Shown: positions 50,125 to 52,029 of the stretch, in pieces
How the letters are laid out: each line of letters starts with the position of its first letter
Numbering within the stretch: the stretch's first letter is position 1
NCBI GenBank assembly: GCA_937959395.1
Contig: CALGLR010000117.1
Span: 1 to 52,029, forward strand
Origin: an uncultured Flavobacteriaceae bacterium
GTDB lineage: Bacteria > Bacteroidota > Bacteroidia > Flavobacteriales > Flavobacteriaceae
Reading direction: 5' to 3'
DNA length: 52,029 nucleotides
The notes under the pieces: generated by a model
Seen by the model: the letters and a program-made list of their open reading frames with translations, nothing else
The model's database searches: none
Told to the model about the DNA's origin: nothing
Position numbers and translations under genes: made by a program

Positions 50125-51816
50125 TCAAACAAGCTCCTCCTCTTTATTTAATTTATTTAAAAAGTAAGACGGGTAAATGCCAGTTTGCTTATAAAAAGCA
50201 GTAGAGAACGATTGCGAATTACCATAGCCAGCCTCAACAGCAATGGCTTTAATGGTGTAGCGTTTTAAGGTGTCGTCTGTTTTTAGGCGCTCTACAATAT
50301 AATTTATTCTTAAGGTGTGTAAATAATTACTAAACGACTCGTTTTTTAGTAGGTTTACGGCTTTAGATAAATAATTGGAGTTGGTATTTAATTGTTCTGC
50401 GAGTTTTGCTAAAGTGAGTTTGGATTCTAAAAAGCCTTGGTTGTTCTCAAATTTTAGTAAACCTTGGTTAATTTCTTCTAAAACAACAGTAGAAAGCTCT
50501 GTTTTGTTGGTTTCTGGTATAGGAGTTGGTGTATGGCTTACAGTTTTGGTATTTGCGATTAAAGCTTTATATTTTTTTAAATAAAGGCGTTGTTTTTTAA
50601 AGTAATACCCACCTCCTACAAGTAATAATAATACCGTGCTTATTAAGCCAATTTTTATATTGCGATCTCTTTGGGTTTTGGTATTAAGTTGGTTTATTAT
50701 TTTTTGTTTTTCTTTAAGAAGTTGTGGCGTATCGTATTTTTTAAAGATTTGAGTTTTTAACTCACTATCTTTTATTTCGATACTATCAAACTGTATTAAA
50801 CGGTTTAAGTATTTTAAATGGTTTTTAGTATCTTTTTTATTTTTATAATGATTGATTAGGTTTTCATAAAGTTCTCTAAGCTCTTTTGAAGTATTATCTG
50901 ATTTATTAGCCAATGAATCTGCAATAATGGCATTACTAATAAATAAATCGCTTTTGTTTTGTAATTTATAAATGTTACTTAATAAAAAATAAGCAAAAGC
51001 CTTTCCGTGATCATCGATTTTTGGAATGGCTTTTATTAAGCTATCCATAGATTGTGAGTAGTTTTTTTTGTAATAGTTATTAATGCCACTCAAATAAACA
51101 AAATCATGATAATGTATATTGTTAATTTTTGATTTATAAATTTCATTTTCTTTAAAAGCTCTTTTTATATAAATATTTGCAGAATCGTAACTTTTAACAT
51201 TAATTTGATCTATTATAAGGCCATAAAGTAAATAAGCGTAATCGAGAGAATACTCTTTTTTATAGTTAGGATGCGTGTTAAAAGTATTATAAATGTTTTT
51301 ATAGATTTTTAATGCTTCTTTATTCTCGCCAGATATACTCTTTAAATTAGCAATACGTTCTGTAATATGAAAAATATGTCCCATATTATTTTTTATTTGT
51401 GCATATTCAAGAGCTATTATGTGGTTTTTAAGAGCATCTTCGTAAAGGCTAACATCTTCATAAGTATTAGCCTTTAATATATACCCAGCAGTTGGATATA
51501 GTTCATGTTTTGAATTTTTTGATAAGGAGATTATAGTATCTGCATATTTTAATGCTGTCTCAGGTTTTAGGTTTCTCGCGTAAAAGTAATATCCTCTACA
51601 CATTTGGATTGAATCCCTCGTTTTTAATGATTTTTTTAAATAAACATTTGCAATTCTGCTATAATTTAAAGAATCATTAACATTTGTGCTTTTTAACTTA
51701 ATTAAAATGTCTTCAAACGACATCCCCTCCAAAGAATCAACAGATATTTCTTGGGTATTACCTACTTGTAAGAAAGTAGTAAAGAAAACAAGAATGAGTA
51801 ACGATTTTAATGTCAT
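50125..51816 (-). CDS. TPR-containing AraC-type transcriptional regulator
   Basis: A 563-residue membrane-bound regulator. A signal or anchor (about 1-21) is followed by about 350 residues of helical TPR-like repeats (YEDALKNHIIALEYAQIKNN, KEALKIYKNIYNTF), a transmembrane helix (IGLISTVLLLLVGGGYYF, about 391-408), a coiled linker and a C-terminal AraC helix-turn-helix pair (LAKLAEQLNTNSNYLSKAVN and IKAIAVEAGYGNSQSFSTAF, with YKQTGIYPSYF). The TPR part probably senses a periplasmic signal and the HTH part binds DNA. The target genes are not visible. Confidence 0.88.
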   Translation of the reverse strand: MTLKSLLILVFFTTFLQVGNTQEISVDSLEGMSFEDILIKLKSTNVNDSLNYSRIANVYLKKSLKTRDSIQMCRGYYFYARNLKPETALKYADTIISLSKNSKHELYPTAGYILKANTYEDVSLYEDALKNHIIALEYAQIKNNMGHIFHITERIANLKSISGENKEALKIYKNIYNTFNTHPNYKKEYSLDYAYLLYGLIIDQINVKSYDSANIYIKRAFKENEIYKSKINNIHYHDFVYLSGINNYYKKNYSQSMDSLIKAIPKIDDHGKAFAYFLLSNIYKLQNKSDLFISNAIIADSLANKSDNTSKELRELYENLINHYKNKKDTKNHLKYLNRLIQFDSIEIKDSELKTQIFKKYDTPQLLKEKQKIINQLNTKTQRDRNIKIGLISTVLLLLVGGGYYFKKQRLYLKKYKALIANTKTVSHTPTPIPETNKTELSTVVLEEINQGLLKFENNQGFLESKLTLAKLAEQLNTNSNYLSKAVNLLKNESFSNYLHTLRINYIVERLKTDDTLKRYTIKAIAVEAGYGNSQSFSTAFYKQTGIYPSYFLNKLNKEEELV

Positions 51817-52029
51817 TTATAAATGGTTAGTTTAATACTCAAAGGTACAATTTCTAGTCATAGTTATTTTGTTTTTAGTTTGCTGTTTACAGGGCAAAAG
51901 CATTTAAAAAAGTAATATTTTATTTCTGTATTCTCTACTAAGTAAGGCTTTCAGCCTTTTGTTGTTTTTACTTTTTTTGACAGATTTATCGTTATTAATA
52001 AGAGTTAGAGCCGTTTTGATTATAATATT
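51817..52029. other. Gene-free right edge
   Basis: No gene is seen. On the minus strand TACCTTTG (51840-51847) is a possible -7 box for the AraC gene, without a clear -33 partner. A short stem, AAGGCT/AGCCTT (51944-51958), followed by a T-rich stretch on the plus strand, may be a terminator for a transcript not in the window. Confidence 0.35.

Noticed and set aside
1-52029. tRNA or rRNA genes and prophage or insertion-sequence genes
   Set aside because: I looked for T-loop-like GTTCGAATCC words, cloverleaf arms, and transposase or integrase motifs and found none that held up; the TTCGA words seen are in the repeat arrays.

Overview
The window is chromosomal DNA from a marine member of the Flavobacteriaceae (Bacteroidota). 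It is strongly AT-rich. Several genes have TAnnTTTG-type -7 promoter boxes, and Shine-Dalgarno sites are absent. There is a TonB-dependent receptor with a CarboxypepD-like N-terminal domain, two proteins with type IX secretion C-terminal tails, a GH16 polysaccharide hydrolase, and several families typical of the group (DUF937, BatA/VWA, M61 peptidase, DUF2400, DUF5916). I saw no rRNA, tRNA, CRISPR array, transposase, integrase or prophage.

Layout. 1-6.8 kb: small conserved proteins, serA and serC on the minus strand, a LuxC-like acyl-CoA reductase divergent from a 2[4Fe-4S] ferredoxin, and a methyltransferase. 6.8-11.7 kb: a large TonB-dependent receptor, ychF and an SRPBCC protein. 11.7-20.3 kb: a frameshifted secreted beta-helix protein, topoisomerase IV (parE, a small membrane gene, parC), and a secreted GH16 enzyme that lies next to a decayed fragment of the neighbouring gene. 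20.3-28.4 kb: a conserved unknown, an MBL-fold hydrolase, an esterase, a Tic20-like membrane protein, a dihydroorotase-like protein that lacks its zinc ligands, BatA/VWA and a glycosyltransferase. 28.5-36.9 kb: an M61 peptidase, a 7-bp tandem repeat, a minus-strand run (DUF5916, LolD-like ATPase, CPBP protease, DUF2400), then msrA-folE and a small membrane protein. 36.9-39.5 kb: a 701-residue protein with a duplicated domain, bracketed by two MITE-like elements. 39.6-43.3 kb: a DUF1853 protein, an SF2 helicase and an RlmI-like methyltransferase. 43.4-45.1 kb: an array of about ten 146-bp inverted-repeat units, one of which carries a GIY-YIG nuclease gene in its loop. 45.2-48.1 kb: a complete TRAP transporter (dctQMP, TakP-like binding protein). 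48.3-50.1 kb: an HPF gene and a second, unrelated inverted-repeat array, again with a GIY-YIG gene in one loop. 50.1-51.8 kb: a TPR-AraC sensor regulator.

The most interesting signal is the repeated arrangement of a long inverted-repeat unit whose loop holds a GIY-YIG nuclease ORF, surrounded by empty copies of the same unit. It occurs twice, with two repeat families of different sequence and with the ORF in the same relative orientation. Most hairpin families in the window also share GTCA/TGAC-type tips. This suggests a family of nuclease-mobilised palindromic elements, comparable in logic to REP/RAYT systems. A second signal is a shared 5' leader on serA, serC and ychF: a hairpin with compensatory base changes, followed by a 16-nt palindrome that abuts the start codon.
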